The notes under the pieces: generated by a model
What the model saw: only the letters and a program-made list of their open reading frames with translations
Databases searched by the model: none
What the model was told of the DNA's origin: nothing
Shown: in pieces, positions 14,849 to 24,231 of the stretch
Layout of the letters: each line of letters starts with the position of its first letter
Numbering within the stretch: position 1 is the first letter of the stretch
Made by a program: the position numbers and the translations under genes
Assembly: GCF_030068615.1 (NCBI RefSeq)
Contig: NZ_JASJOC010000001.1
Span: 124,001-188,000, forward strand
Source: Halostagnicola sp. A-GB9-2
GTDB lineage: Archaea > Halobacteriota > Halobacteria > Halobacteriales > Natrialbaceae
Direction of reading: 5' to 3'
Length of the DNA: 64,000 nt

Positions 14849-15636
14849 CGGTCCTCGTCAGCGTCCTGAGCCGTTCGCTCGTCGGCCGTCAGTTCCAACT
14901 CGAGTCCCTCAGCCCGCACGTCTTTCGCGACGTGGATCAGCTCGTTCGTCAGCGCGGCCGCCAGTCCGCTTCCGCCGCGGCGACCGACGTTGGTGATCGC
15001 CGGAACGTCGTAGGCCTCGCTGATCTCGCGGATGCGCTGTCGGCTCTCCTCGGCCTTGACGAACCCGACCGGCGTCGCAACGATCGCGGCTGGACGAGTC
15101 CCGTTCTCGATACAGTCCGCGAGGGCGAACGCGGCGGTCGGCGCGTTTCCGACGACCGCGATCGCGTCGTCGTAGACGCCTTCCTTATCGAGTTCGAGCA
15201 CCGAGGCGGCGGTTCGGGTCATTCCGGTCTCCTTCGCCAACTCGGCACCGTTACCGATCGCCTTGCGCTTCTCGCAGTTGTGGCCCCGGCCCGTAATACC
15301 AGCCTTGGACATCGTGATGTCGGTGACAATCGTCGTCTCCGCGAGCACCGCTCGAGCGCCCGCCCGAATCGGCGCGTCCTCGTCGTCGCCGAGTTCGTCA
15401 CTCCCCGTAAATTCGATCAGGTGCTGGAACTCGATGTCGCCCATCGAGTGAACCGACTTCTGGCGGATCCGATCAGCGAGGGTCTCGTCGGGGACGAACT
15501 GCCGGACGATGTCCATGCTCGTCTCGGCGATATCCATCGCGTTCTGGGTCGTCGCGCCCAAATCGGCGTACTCTCGTTCGAAGTCCTGGGTTTCTTCTTG
15601 CGGTCCCGTTCCCGCTTTCTCAGTTCGTTCAGTCAT
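14845..15636 (-). CDS. cbiC: Cobalt-precorrin-8 methylmutase CbiC
   Basis: CbiC moves the methyl group from C11 to C12, giving cobyrinate. The 263-residue protein opens with an acidic leader, then shows DLGATTQNAMDIAETSMDIV, RIRQKSVHSMGDIEF (the His here matches the conserved catalytic region of CobH/CbiC), TDITMSKAGI, RGHNCEKRKAIGNGAELA, AVVGNAPTAAFALADCI and IVATPVGFVKAEESRQRI. These are canonical methylmutase blocks. Its start overlaps the cobN stop by 8 bases and its stop overlaps the cbiE start by 4, so cobN-cbiC-cbiE is a coupled operon. Confidence 0.93.
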   Translation of the reverse strand: MTERTEKAGTGPQEETQDFEREYADLGATTQNAMDIAETSMDIVRQFVPDETLADRIRQKSVHSMGDIEFQHLIEFTGSDELGDDEDAPIRAGARAVLAETTIVTDITMSKAGITGRGHNCEKRKAIGNGAELAKETGMTRTAASVLELDKEGVYDDAIAVVGNAPTAAFALADCIENGTRPAAIVATPVGFVKAEESRQRIREISEAYDVPAITNVGRRGGSGLAAALTNELIHVAKDVRAEGLELELTADERTAQDADEDR

Positions 15637-18600
15637 CGGTGGTCACCCCGACGGCCTCGTTGGTCGTTCGCGCCTCGAGGTCGCCCTCGACGGTCAGGTT
15701 GATGTCCCGCAGTCGATCGACGGTCTCCTCATCGGCGTCCCACAGGTCGCGCTCGATCGCCTCGAGGAGGGTGTCCGAGATGGACTCGAGCGCCCACGGA
15801 TTCACGTCGCGCATCCACTCCTGACGATCCTCGTCGAAGGCGAACTTCTCGGCTACCTCCTCCCAGAGCGTATCCGAGACGACGCCCGTCGTGGCGTCCC
15901 AGCCGAGGGTCACGTCGACTGTCGTCGAGAGATCGCCCGCGCCCTTGTAGCCGTGTTCCTCCATCGACTCGAGCCAGTCAGGGTTCAACACGCGGGCCCG
16001 CATCGACTTGCGGACCTTCTCCTCGTTCGTGTACACGTCGACGTTGTCCGGGTCCGACGAGTCGCCGACATACGAGGCGGGCTCCTCGCCCGAAATCTCG
16101 CTCACGGCCGAAATAAAGCCGCCGTGGAAGGCGTACCAGTCCGAGGAGTCGAACTCGTCCTGTTCCATCGTATCCTCGAGTTTGACCGTCGCGTCGACGC
16201 TCGAGAGCCGGCGTTCGAAGGAATCGTGAGCGTCGCTTACCTTCCCTCTCGAGCCCATGGCGTAGCCGCCCCATTGGACGTAGACGCTCGCGAGGTCGCT
16301 TCGGTCGTCCCAGTTACCCTCGTCGACGGCCTTGTTCGTCCCGGCACCGTAACCGCCGGGTTTCGTCGTGAAGACGCGGTGTTTGGCCGCCTTCCGTGCG
16401 TCTTTTGCGTCGAGCCCCTCTTCGTCCTCGAGTTCGGCCTGCTCCTCCTCGACGTGCTTTTTCACGTAGTTCATGTTGTGGGGTTCCTCGAGGTCGACGA
16501 CCGCGTCGACGGCGTCGTGGATGACGCCCGCCGCGGCGGGGAAGGCGTCTCGGAAGAGCCCCGAAACGCGCGTCGTCACGTCGATTCTGGGCCGATCCAG
16601 TTCCTCGAGCGGAATCGGCTCCACGTCGTCGATCCGACCCGCGTCGGTCCACTGCGGCTCGACGCCCATCATCGCGAGCACTTGGGCGATCGTCTCGCCA
16701 CGGGTGCGAACGGTCGGCGTCCCCCAGGCGACCACGCCGATCTCTTCGGGATACTCGTCGTTCTCGTTGTAATGGCGCTCGAGAACGCCTTCGGCGACGT
16801 CGCTGCCGACCTGCCAGGCGGCCTTTGCCGGCACCTTGCGTGGATCGAGCGTGTAGAAGTTCCGCGCCGTCGGAAGCAGGTCGACGCCGCCGCGTGTCGG
16901 CGCGCCGGAGCCGCCCGGCGGAACGTACTCTCCGTTGAGGGCATCCGCTGTCCGCGGGATCTCGTCTTCAGCCCCCTGGACGCGAGGCTGAGCTTCCTCG
17001 CAGATGTACGCCAGTGCCTTCCGAAGGTCGTCGTGTGCGCCGGATTTCGCCCGCGCGTCGCCGATCGTCTCGAGGTCGACGACGAGCAGATTCATGTTGA
17101 CCTCGTCGTCAGGCCCACCGTCCACCTCGGATTCGGGCACGTCGAACTCGTATTCGGCGAGCGTCTCGAGCAACTCGACGCTGGTCTCGAAGACGCGATC
17201 GGACGCCTCCGCGTAGGTCATGCCGAGGTCGTCGTCGAAGGCTCCCGGCGAGTCGAGCATCGTCTGGTAGTCGATTCCCAGCACGCCGGCGACGCTCTCG
17301 CGAAGGCTCGGCGCGCCCGGGTTCTCGAGTCGGGTGAGCGCGACCAAGTACTCGACGAGGCGTTCACCCTCCGGCGGTTCGGACATCGTGTGCAGCCCCA
17401 GTCGAATCTGGGTCGTTTTGACGTCCGTGAGGTACTCGTGGATCCGTTCGACGAGGTCGTCGATCTCGAGGGAATCGCCCGACACCTCGCCCTCGGCGAG
17501 GGTCGTTCCCGACTCCTCGGGGCCGCGAACGTCGACCTTCTCGTCTATCTCTCCCGAAATGCCGAGCTCGACCGCGAGATCTAACTCCTCGACTGTCTCC
17601 CGGATGAGCGTCTCGAGGTGTTCGCCGTCGTCCGCGCGGGCGTCTTCCATCCCCGCTTCGCGGTACTGGTTCGCGAGTTCCTCGAGTTCCGATAACTCGT
17701 CGTAGGTGCCCGCGTTCCGCATGACCGGCGTCAGGTAGTCGACGATCGCGGCGTAGGACCGGCGCTTGGCCTGGGTCCCTTCGCCAGGGTTGTTCACGAT
17801 GTAGGGGTAGACGTTCGGCAGGTCGTCGATCAGTTGATCGGGCGCGCTCTCGCCGTCGAGGCCGACGGTCTTGCCGGGGAGCCACTCGAGGCTCCCGTGG
17901 GTTCCCAGGTGGACGACCGCGTCGGCGTCGTAGGTGTCTCGCATCCAGCTATAGAACGCGTAGTAGTCGTGTGGCGGCTGAAGGTCCGAATCGTGGTACA
18001 CCTTCGAGGGATCCATCCCGAACCCGCGCGGGGGCTGGACGGTGACGAGCACGTTGCCGAACTCGACGCCAGGAATCGCGAACGGTCGATCCGGCGCCTC
18101 GCCCCACTCCCCGAGGACGTTTTCCCGAAACCGCTCGTCCGCGTCCGCGAACCAGTCGGCGTACTGGTCGCTCGAGACCACATCAACAGAGAGGTCTCGG
18201 ACATCCTCCGGCGCGACCCAGCGATCCTCGAGTGTGAGCTGTGCGGTCAGCTTCTCGACGAGCGTCTGGCCGTCTTCGGGCATCTTGCCACCGAGATCGT
18301 AATTCCGGGCATCGAGTTCCTCAAGCAGGTTAACCGTGCTCTCGGGTGAGTCCAGACCGAATGCGGTCCCGATCCCGTCATCGCTCGGCGGGTAGTTGTG
18401 CAGGACGACGGCAACCTTCTTCTCCTCGTTCGGCGTGTGTCGGAGCTCGGCCCAGTTGACCGCCAGCCGGGTCGCGTGGTCGACTCGGTCCTCGATCGGG
18501 TAGTGGTGTTTTGGCGCGCTTCCGATCCCAGCCTCGTCGTCGGTTCGCTCCTTACCCGAGATCGGGTGGGTGATGACGTTGCCGTCGAACTCCGGGAGCG

Positions 18601-19537
18601 CGACGGAAAGGGCGAGTTCGAAGCCCATCACGCCCGTATCGTTCGATTCGTACCTCGAGCGCGAGCGCATCGTCGTGATCGTCTGAAGGACTGGTACGCC
18701 GAGGCGATCGAGGAAGACGTCTTCCGCCGAACTCCCTTCGTCGTCGGCACTCCGTCCGCGCTCGTCCATCGAGAGCGAGAACATGAACGAGGAGAGGACC
18801 GCATCGACGATCGGTTCTCCCTGCTTATCGATGAGCCAGCTATCAGTTACCCACTCCGCGTCTTCCTGTTCTTCCGTATCGGTCGCCGGGTTACAGAATA
18901 TCGGGAGCGCATTCGCACCCTGTTCCTCGAGCGCTCGGACCTGCGCATCGACGTACCGGGTGTTCTCGTGGGTCCAGTGCGATTCGTAGAACCAGACGGC
19001 TACCGTCGGCCGATCCGGGTCGAAGGTCTCGAGGAGTTCCTCGTACTCGATCCCCGGATGGTCGGGGTGGTAGACGCCCTCGGTCGGGAGCGCGGTGGGG
19101 TCGGCGTATTCGGCGTTGAGGGCGTCGTTTTCGGCAGCATCTCCGTACTCCGAGACGAGGTATCGACACAGGTTCTCGACGTTTATCGTCCCGCCCTTCT
19201 CGAGGTACTCGTAGGCGAGGTCCCGGTGTGAATCGCTGACGGTCGTATCCTCAAACGCGTAGGCGTCGCCGGTCGCTTTCACGACGAGCGGAACGCCCGC
19301 GTCCTCGAGTTCGGCCGTCGCGTAATCGTATCCCGGCATGCTGTCTTCGGCCCCGTGGAGCCAGAAGATCGCAGCCGTCGCTTCGGTTAGTTCGTCGACG
19401 AACGCCTCGATCGACGTCTCGTCGTCCAGGTCCGACTCGGACCTGACGACAAGGTCAACGCCCTCGAGGCGGTCTGCGGCCTCGCCGATCGAGCCGAGCT
19501 CGTTCTCGGTCGCGGTGTAGATCCCGATAGATGTCAT
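15629..19537 (-). CDS. cobN: Cobaltochelatase large subunit CobN
   Basis: Porphyrin-binding subunit of an ATP-dependent metal chelatase (CobN/BchH family), expected to insert cobalt into the corrin or its precursor. The protein is 1,302 residues, within the family range. Typical blocks are IFWLHGAEDSMPGYDYA, VAVWFYESHW, VVLHNYPPSDDGIGTAFGLD, VVHLGTHGSLEWLPGK, PYIVNNPGEGTQAKRR and the C-terminal VTLGWDATTGVVSD. The frame is open far upstream (to 19933), but that stretch lies inside the divergent chelatase gene. The ATG at 19535-19537, giving MTSIGIYTATENELG, is the right start. It heads the cobN-cbiC-cbiE operon and is divergent from its ATPase partner gene across 34 bases. Confidence 0.94.
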   Translation of the reverse strand: MTSIGIYTATENELGSIGEAADRLEGVDLVVRSESDLDDETSIEAFVDELTEATAAIFWLHGAEDSMPGYDYATAELEDAGVPLVVKATGDAYAFEDTTVSDSHRDLAYEYLEKGGTINVENLCRYLVSEYGDAAENDALNAEYADPTALPTEGVYHPDHPGIEYEELLETFDPDRPTVAVWFYESHWTHENTRYVDAQVRALEEQGANALPIFCNPATDTEEQEDAEWVTDSWLIDKQGEPIVDAVLSSFMFSLSMDERGRSADDEGSSAEDVFLDRLGVPVLQTITTMRSRSRYESNDTGVMGFELALSVALPEFDGNVITHPISGKERTDDEAGIGSAPKHHYPIEDRVDHATRLAVNWAELRHTPNEEKKVAVVLHNYPPSDDGIGTAFGLDSPESTVNLLEELDARNYDLGGKMPEDGQTLVEKLTAQLTLEDRWVAPEDVRDLSVDVVSSDQYADWFADADERFRENVLGEWGEAPDRPFAIPGVEFGNVLVTVQPPRGFGMDPSKVYHDSDLQPPHDYYAFYSWMRDTYDADAVVHLGTHGSLEWLPGKTVGLDGESAPDQLIDDLPNVYPYIVNNPGEGTQAKRRSYAAIVDYLTPVMRNAGTYDELSELEELANQYREAGMEDARADDGEHLETLIRETVEELDLAVELGISGEIDEKVDVRGPEESGTTLAEGEVSGDSLEIDDLVERIHEYLTDVKTTQIRLGLHTMSEPPEGERLVEYLVALTRLENPGAPSLRESVAGVLGIDYQTMLDSPGAFDDDLGMTYAEASDRVFETSVELLETLAEYEFDVPESEVDGGPDDEVNMNLLVVDLETIGDARAKSGAHDDLRKALAYICEEAQPRVQGAEDEIPRTADALNGEYVPPGGSGAPTRGGVDLLPTARNFYTLDPRKVPAKAAWQVGSDVAEGVLERHYNENDEYPEEIGVVAWGTPTVRTRGETIAQVLAMMGVEPQWTDAGRIDDVEPIPLEELDRPRIDVTTRVSGLFRDAFPAAAGVIHDAVDAVVDLEEPHNMNYVKKHVEEEQAELEDEEGLDAKDARKAAKHRVFTTKPGGYGAGTNKAVDEGNWDDRSDLASVYVQWGGYAMGSRGKVSDAHDSFERRLSSVDATVKLEDTMEQDEFDSSDWYAFHGGFISAVSEISGEEPASYVGDSSDPDNVDVYTNEEKVRKSMRARVLNPDWLESMEEHGYKGAGDLSTTVDVTLGWDATTGVVSDTLWEEVAEKFAFDEDRQEWMRDVNPWALESISDTLLEAIERDLWDADEETVDRLRDINLTVEGDLEARTTNEAVGVTTDD

Positions 19538-19571
19538 CGTGTTTTTAAACCTCTGTTGTATTAGCTCAAGC
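19538..19571. promoter_or_regulatory. 34-base bidirectional promoter between cobN and the ChlI/ChlD gene
   Basis: Only 34 bases separate the two divergent start codons. A TATA-like ttttaaa (19543-19549) lies about 25 bases before the plus-strand ATG. On the other strand aatacaa (about 19556-19562) lies about 22 bases before the cobN ATG. Both transcripts would then be leaderless and the two core promoters must interleave. This arrangement would tie expression of the chelatase subunits together. Confidence 0.55.
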
Positions 19572-21812
19572 ATGGTTGCAAACGCTGGAGACAAAAAGGT
19601 ATCGTCACTGCCCTTTCCAGCGATCGTCGGACAACAGGAACTCAAGCGAGTGTTGCTCGCCGTCGCAGTCAACGACGAACTCGACGGCGCACTCGTTGCC
19701 GGCGAAAAAGGGACGGCGAAGTCGACGGCCGTTCGCGCACTGATCGACCTGCTTCCCGAACAACGGGTCGTTGCGGACTGTCCGTACGGCTGTTCGCCGG
19801 ACGATCCAACCCAGCAGTGTGAGGATTGTCGAGAGCGCAGTAGTCGGAACCATGGGGAGCTCCCGGTCGAGACACGACCGGTTCCGCTCGTGACGCTTCC
19901 CCTTGGAGCCACTCGCGACCGCGTCGTCGGCACCCTCTCTGTCGAAGACGCGCTCGCCGGCGAAGCCGACTTTGACCCCGGCCTGCTCGCTCGATCCCAC
20001 CGCGGAATCCTCTACGTCGACGAGGTCAATTTGCTCGGGGATCACCTGGTCGACGTTATCCTCGATGCGGCGGCTTCCGGCGTCAACACCGTCGAACGGG
20101 ACGGGATGAGCGTCTCTCATCCCGCCGAGTTTACGCTCGTCGGAACGATGAATCCCGAAGAGGGAGACCTCCGGCCCCAGCTTCGAGATCGGTTCGCACT
20201 GCAGGCCACCGTCGAAGGTTGTCGGGAAATCGAGGATCGCGTCGAAGTCATCGATCGATCGCTCGGGCTCGAGCGGGACGACCCGGGCACGGAGTACGCC
20301 GACGACGTTCGGAAGCTCCGGAGCGACCTCGAGGACGCCAGAGAACGCCTCGAGTCCGTCGATCTCCCCGACGATTTCAAGGCGGACATCGCTCGCCTCT
20401 GCCTCGAGGCCGGCGTCGACGGTCACCGCGGGGACGTTGCCACCGCCCGAACGGCCAGAACGTTGGCCGCACTCGAGGGCCGCACGACGGTTATCGAACC
20501 CGATGTCCACGAGGCGGCGTCCTACACCCTCCCCCACCGCCTCCGAAGTACGCCGTTCGAGGAAACGCCGGACCTCGAGGACTTGCTTGAGGAGGAGTTC
20601 GACGACTCGTCCGACGCGGGAGACAGAGAGCGTGACGATGACCACGATTCGGACGACGTCGATGAAGCGAACGGCGGACCCGAGGGAAACGAAACGACGA
20701 GCGATGACGAGTCGGGACACGACGAGGGCGACGCTCGAGACGGGCAAGATTCGCCCGGCGATACCGATTCTAGTGGAGAGGACGAACGGACGTCCGAATC
20801 GACGCCGGAACTGACAGCAGCGGACGATTCGACCGACAGCGAAAAGAGCAAGGAGCGGTCTTCCACCCGGACCGGACAGCAAGCGGATGCAGGATCCGAG
20901 GCGGGCGAAGACGGCAGCGGCGACGATAGCCGCGGCGAAACTGACGAAAGCGGTGATGACGGCACCGACGACGAAACGGCAACGCCACTGCTCCCCGGTC
21001 AACGAGCCGATATCGGGGAAGCCGCCGCACCGAGTATCGACGTCGATCTCAGCGACCACGAGACGCCCGATAACGCGTCCGGCGGTTCTCGAGCGAAAAC
21101 GACTCCGACCACCGACGGCCGCGGAGCCCGCGTTCGCACCGAACAGCTTTCGACGAACGGTGAAAGCGGCTCGATCGACGCCGCTGCCTCCGTTCGATCT
21201 GCCGCGAACCGCGGCGAGTCAAGCGTCGACAAGCGGGATCTCCGGCAATCCGTCCGAAGCGGCGACGCCGCGGTGACGATCGTCTTCGCAGTCGACGCGA
21301 GCGCCTCGATGCGTCCCGCGATGCGAACGGCGAAAGGCGTCGTCCTCGACCTCCTTCGGGATAGCTACCAGAATCGCGACGAAGTCGCGTTCGTGGCGTT
21401 TGCCGGGGACAACGCCGACGTACTCTTACCGCCGACCAACAGCATCACGCTCGCTGCCCGGCACCTGAAAGACCTCCCCTCCGGTGACCGAACGCCGCTT
21501 CCGGCTGGTCTCGAGACGACTCGAGCGGTACTCGATCGCACGGAATCCGACGCCTCGGTCGTCGTCCTCGTCACCGACGGCGGCGCGAACGTCGCAGGCG
21601 AAAACGGCAGTCCGACCGATGCGACGCGGCAAGCGGCCCGACGGCTCGAGTCGACGGGTGCGTCGGTCGTAGTCGTCGATGCGGGGGACGACTCTCGAGC
21701 CGGGCTCTCCGAACTCGTCGCCGCCGAAACGGGTGGCGAACTCGTTTCGCTGTCAGCGCTCTCGGTGGAGGCCGTACGTTCGGCTGTAGAAGGAACGTCG
21801 ACTACCGATTGA
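19572..21812 (+). CDS. Fused ChlI/ChlD-type ATPase subunit of the cobaltochelatase
   Basis: The 746-residue protein fuses the AAA+ ATPase and the integrin-I-like subunits of a metal chelatase. Residues 1-340 are the AAA+ module: Walker A GEKGTAKST (44-52), Walker B GILYVDEVNLL (about 145-155), sensor region GTMNPEEGDLRPQLRDRF. An unusual Cys cluster CPYGC...CEDC (about 70-86) may bind a metal. Residues about 340-560 are a very acidic Asp/Glu/Ser linker. The rest is a von Willebrand A domain with MIDAS VDASASMRP and TDGGAN. It would power CobN, whose gene is divergent next door. The ATG at 19572 is preferred over an upstream start inside the shared promoter. Magnesium chelatase activity is unlikely because no chlorophyll genes are present. 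Confidence 0.9.
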   Translation: MVANAGDKKVSSLPFPAIVGQQELKRVLLAVAVNDELDGALVAGEKGTAKSTAVRALIDLLPEQRVVADCPYGCSPDDPTQQCEDCRERSSRNHGELPVETRPVPLVTLPLGATRDRVVGTLSVEDALAGEADFDPGLLARSHRGILYVDEVNLLGDHLVDVILDAAASGVNTVERDGMSVSHPAEFTLVGTMNPEEGDLRPQLRDRFALQATVEGCREIEDRVEVIDRSLGLERDDPGTEYADDVRKLRSDLEDARERLESVDLPDDFKADIARLCLEAGVDGHRGDVATARTARTLAALEGRTTVIEPDVHEAASYTLPHRLRSTPFEETPDLEDLLEEEFDDSSDAGDRERDDDHDSDDVDEANGGPEGNETTSDDESGHDEGDARDGQDSPGDTDSSGEDERTSESTPELTAADDSTDSEKSKERSSTRTGQQADAGSEAGEDGSGDDSRGETDESGDDGTDDETATPLLPGQRADIGEAAAPSIDVDLSDHETPDNASGGSRAKTTPTTDGRGARVRTEQLSTNGESGSIDAAASVRSAANRGESSVDKRDLRQSVRSGDAAVTIVFAVDASASMRPAMRTAKGVVLDLLRDSYQNRDEVAFVAFAGDNADVLLPPTNSITLAARHLKDLPSGDRTPLPAGLETTRAVLDRTESDASVVVLVTDGGANVAGENGSPTDATRQAARRLESTGASVVVVDAGDDSRAGLSELVAAETGGELVSLSALSVEAVRSAVEGTSTTD

Positions 21813-21818
21813 CATCCA

Positions 21819-21838
21819 CCCCGCCCTGAAGGGCGGGG
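21819..21838 (+). terminator. GC-rich hairpin after the ChlI/ChlD gene
   Basis: Perfect arms ccccgccc and gggcgggg around a TGAA loop begin six bases after the stop codon and are followed by ctttctc. It could act as a terminator. The same kind of gccctgaagggc hairpin is also common at the ends of haloarchaeal IS200/IS605 elements, so it may be a relic of such an element. Confidence 0.5.
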
Positions 21839-21887
21839 CTTTCTCATCGCACTTCCGTAAGCCGGGTAGCCCGGGAGTTTGGGCCAC

Positions 21888-23282
21888 CTATCCGCTTTCG
21901 TCCTGCTCCGGCCACGAGATCATCTCGTCGTAATCCCCCGGCGCAACCGGCCCGTCGAGTAGCGGGTCATCGGTTTCCTCCATCCACTCTCGAAGCCTTG
22001 ACGCGAGTCTGAGTCGGACGTCTTCGTACTGCGGCTCGTAGATGAGGTTTTGGCCCTCCTGTGGATCGTTCTCGAGGTTGTACAGTTCCTCGTAGGCTCG
22101 CAACGGGGTGGCGTACTCCTCGCGCACTTCCCGTCCGGCTAGACTCGAGAAGATGTCGGCAGTCAGATAGACCTTTGGCAGGTGCCAGAAGTTCCGAATG
22201 TACTTGTACCGCTGCGTTCGGATCGCTCTGACAGGGTTGTACATGTCGTGCCAGGTGATCTCGGCGAACAGTCGCTCGCGCTCCTCGTAGTCGTTGTTCC
22301 CCGCTTGGGCCTCGTCCTCGTCGTCCGTTTCTCCGCTGGCCACGAGCGAGTGAAAGCTCCGGCCACCGAGGTCATCGGGAATATCGGACCCAATTAGCTC
22401 GAGAAGCGTCGGTAAAACGTCGACGTTGCTGATGAGTTCGTCGTAGCGCTCGTCCGGTTCGACGATGCCGGGGTACCGAACGAGAAACGCCGCCTCGATT
22501 CCCGGATCGTAACATGACCCCTTCGCTCGAGGAAACGCGATACCATGTTCCGTCGTGAAGATCACCACCGTCTCTTCGGCTATCCCGTTTTCCTCGAGTC
22601 CCTCGAGGATCGTGCCGACGGCATCGTCGATGGCGTATAACATCCGCCGCATCGCAGCGAGGTCTCGCCGAATTCCCTGTCGATCGGGAAGATAGGGGAG
22701 CGGCTGGACTTCCTCGGGATCATCACAGCCATAGAAATCGGATTCGAACCCAAATCGTCCGTTCTCTTCCTCGGCGCGGTGGGCTTCGAAAAATCCGATC
22801 GACGCGAAAAACGGCTTCTCGTACAACTCCTTCTCGAGAAACGTCGACACGACCGATGCGACGGTCCGGGCTCGGTTCACCTGATGAACTTCGGGCGAAA
22901 CGCCCGGATACAGGTTCCCCTCCGAGTGAACGTACTCGTACTCGAGCCGGTCGGTATCCTGTGCGATGTGTTGCAGGCCGAAGAGGTGCGTTTCGTACCC
23001 TTCTTCGTTGAAATATTGCGGCATCACTTGTCGACCGGATTCGATCTCCCACTCTCCGTGTGCTAATCCCATCAGCCCGTTCACGTGGGGCATCTGGCCG
23101 GTCATCAGGCTCCCGCGGCTTGGAGAACACTGCGGTGCGCTGACGTAGTGGTTCTCGAGTAAGGCGCCCTCCTTCGCGAGCGAATCCAGATTCGGCGTCT
23201 CGATATCTACCCCATAGCAGCCGAGATGCTGACCGATATCGTGACAGTGAATCAAAAGAACGTTCGGCTGGGTGTCGGCCAT
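21888..23282 (-). CDS. Sulfatase / arylsulfatase A family hydrolase
   Basis: Member of the alkaline-phosphatase-like sulfatases. From the ATG at 23282 it is 464 residues. It opens PNVLLIHCHDIGQHLGCYG with metal-binding Asp. The active-site signature is CSPSR at residues 52-56, where the Cys would have to be converted to formylglycine. Other blocks are LMTGQMPHVNGLMGLAHG, TVVIFTTEHGIAFPRAKGSCYDPG and VRAIRTQRYKYIRNF. A GTG five codons upstream is an alternative start. There is no signal peptide, so it acts inside the cell, or the family function differs (some are phosphonate or phosphate-ester hydrolases). It stands alone on the minus strand. Confidence 0.88.
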   Translation of the reverse strand: MADTQPNVLLIHCHDIGQHLGCYGVDIETPNLDSLAKEGALLENHYVSAPQCSPSRGSLMTGQMPHVNGLMGLAHGEWEIESGRQVMPQYFNEEGYETHLFGLQHIAQDTDRLEYEYVHSEGNLYPGVSPEVHQVNRARTVASVVSTFLEKELYEKPFFASIGFFEAHRAEEENGRFGFESDFYGCDDPEEVQPLPYLPDRQGIRRDLAAMRRMLYAIDDAVGTILEGLEENGIAEETVVIFTTEHGIAFPRAKGSCYDPGIEAAFLVRYPGIVEPDERYDELISNVDVLPTLLELIGSDIPDDLGGRSFHSLVASGETDDEDEAQAGNNDYEERERLFAEITWHDMYNPVRAIRTQRYKYIRNFWHLPKVYLTADIFSSLAGREVREEYATPLRAYEELYNLENDPQEGQNLIYEPQYEDVRLRLASRLREWMEETDDPLLDGPVAPGDYDEMISWPEQDESG

Positions 23283-23381
23283 TGCGTCCCCATCCACTAC
23301 AGAATGGCGGATAAGTGTTGGCCGTCAGTTGGGTCCCGTTTCAGGAACGATGCAACGAGTTTGCAACGTTCTGTCGCGAAA

Positions 23382-23645
23382 CTACTCCTCAAACAACTCG
23401 TCGACAGCCGATCGTCCTGCAAGCGCCGCTTCGTCGGCGACGGCTTCGGGGTCGTCTGCGTCTTCGGGTGCGTCGAGGTAGACGTCGATTTCTAACACAC
23501 CATCCTCGAAAACAGCCGTGACATCACAATCGCGGACCGCCGACTGCTTGTACCGCGAAAAAATGACCCCTTCCGCAGCGTCGGAGGCGGTCTGGACGAC
23601 CGTCTCCGGGTCGGGTTCTGACTCCGCTTTCGTATCTGTGTCCAT
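23382..23645 (-). CDS. DUF3194-type protein encoded beside prefoldin beta
   Basis: A small acidic protein of 87 residues with an alpha/beta pattern (VVQTASDAAEGVIFSRYK, then VTAVFEDGVLEIDVYLDAP). The sequence and its location directly downstream of prefoldin beta match what I remember of the archaeal DUF3194 family. The function is not known; the conserved linkage suggests a role in protein folding or in translation. It is transcribed in the same direction as the prefoldin gene after a gap of about 100 bases. Confidence 0.75.
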   Translation of the reverse strand: MDTDTKAESEPDPETVVQTASDAAEGVIFSRYKQSAVRDCDVTAVFEDGVLEIDVYLDAPEDADDPEAVADEAALAGRSAVDELFEE

Positions 23646-23748
23646 TGCTAGTTCAGTTGTTGTTGTGGGTTATGAAGCCCCAAAAATTGGGGGTTCGTGG
23701 TCGTATTCCGTCTCGAGTCGAATCCGCCTGTCTCAGCGCGATTCGTTT

Positions 23749-24141
23749 TTATGCGCCACCTGCGCCTGGGCCGCCTGGGCCTGCCGGGCCGCCCATGCCG
23801 CCGCCAAGCATCTGCTCGAGTTCTTCCTGTAGGGACTCGAACTGGTCCTGGACGCGCTCTTCTTGCTTCTCGAGGGTTTCGAGTCGGATTTCGAGGCTGT
23901 CGACCTTCTCGTCGAGGTCGTCTTCGGCTTCGTCGTACTCGGTCTCGACGAGGAGTTCGCCAACCTGTCGGTACATCGTCGTGTCGCCCTCGATGTTCTC
24001 GAGTTCCTCGAGTGCGTTCTCGGCGTCGGTGAGCGAGGATTCGGCTTCCTGCTTCTGGACGGCGACCGTCTGGGCGGTCTCCTGAAGGTCCTGCAGTTCC
24101 TCGATTTTCTCCTGTGCTTCCGGCGGTAGATTACCTTGCAT
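23749..24141 (-). CDS. pfdB: Prefoldin subunit beta
   Basis: Molecular chaperone subunit that binds unfolded proteins through coiled-coil tentacles and hands them to the thermosome. The 130-residue protein opens [17 protein letters not shown] and has long heptad-rich helices at both ends flanking the beta hairpin region ([15 protein letters not shown]). It ends in a Gly/Pro-rich tail ([14 protein letters not shown]). All are typical for archaeal prefoldin beta. The open frame extends upstream, but the MQGNLPPE start is the family start. Confidence 0.93.
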   Translation of the reverse strand: MQGNLPPEAQEKIEELQDLQETAQTVAVQKQEAESSLTDAENALEELENIEGDTTMYRQVGELLVETEYDEAEDDLDEKVDSLEIRLETLEKQEERVQDQFESLQEELEQMLGGGMGGPAGPGGPGAGGA

Positions 24142-24231
24142 ACCTCGACCGTAGCCCTCCGGACTGATAAAGCCAAGCTTTGCGTTCGGAGATCGGTTGC
24201 ACGCTCTGTTGACCGTCGACCCCACCGTCGG

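Noticed and set aside
19538-19933. Upstream extension of CobN by about 130 residues
   Set aside because: It lies antisense to the chelatase ATPase gene, is Ser/Arg-rich and unlike any CobN N-terminus; the family start is at 19537.
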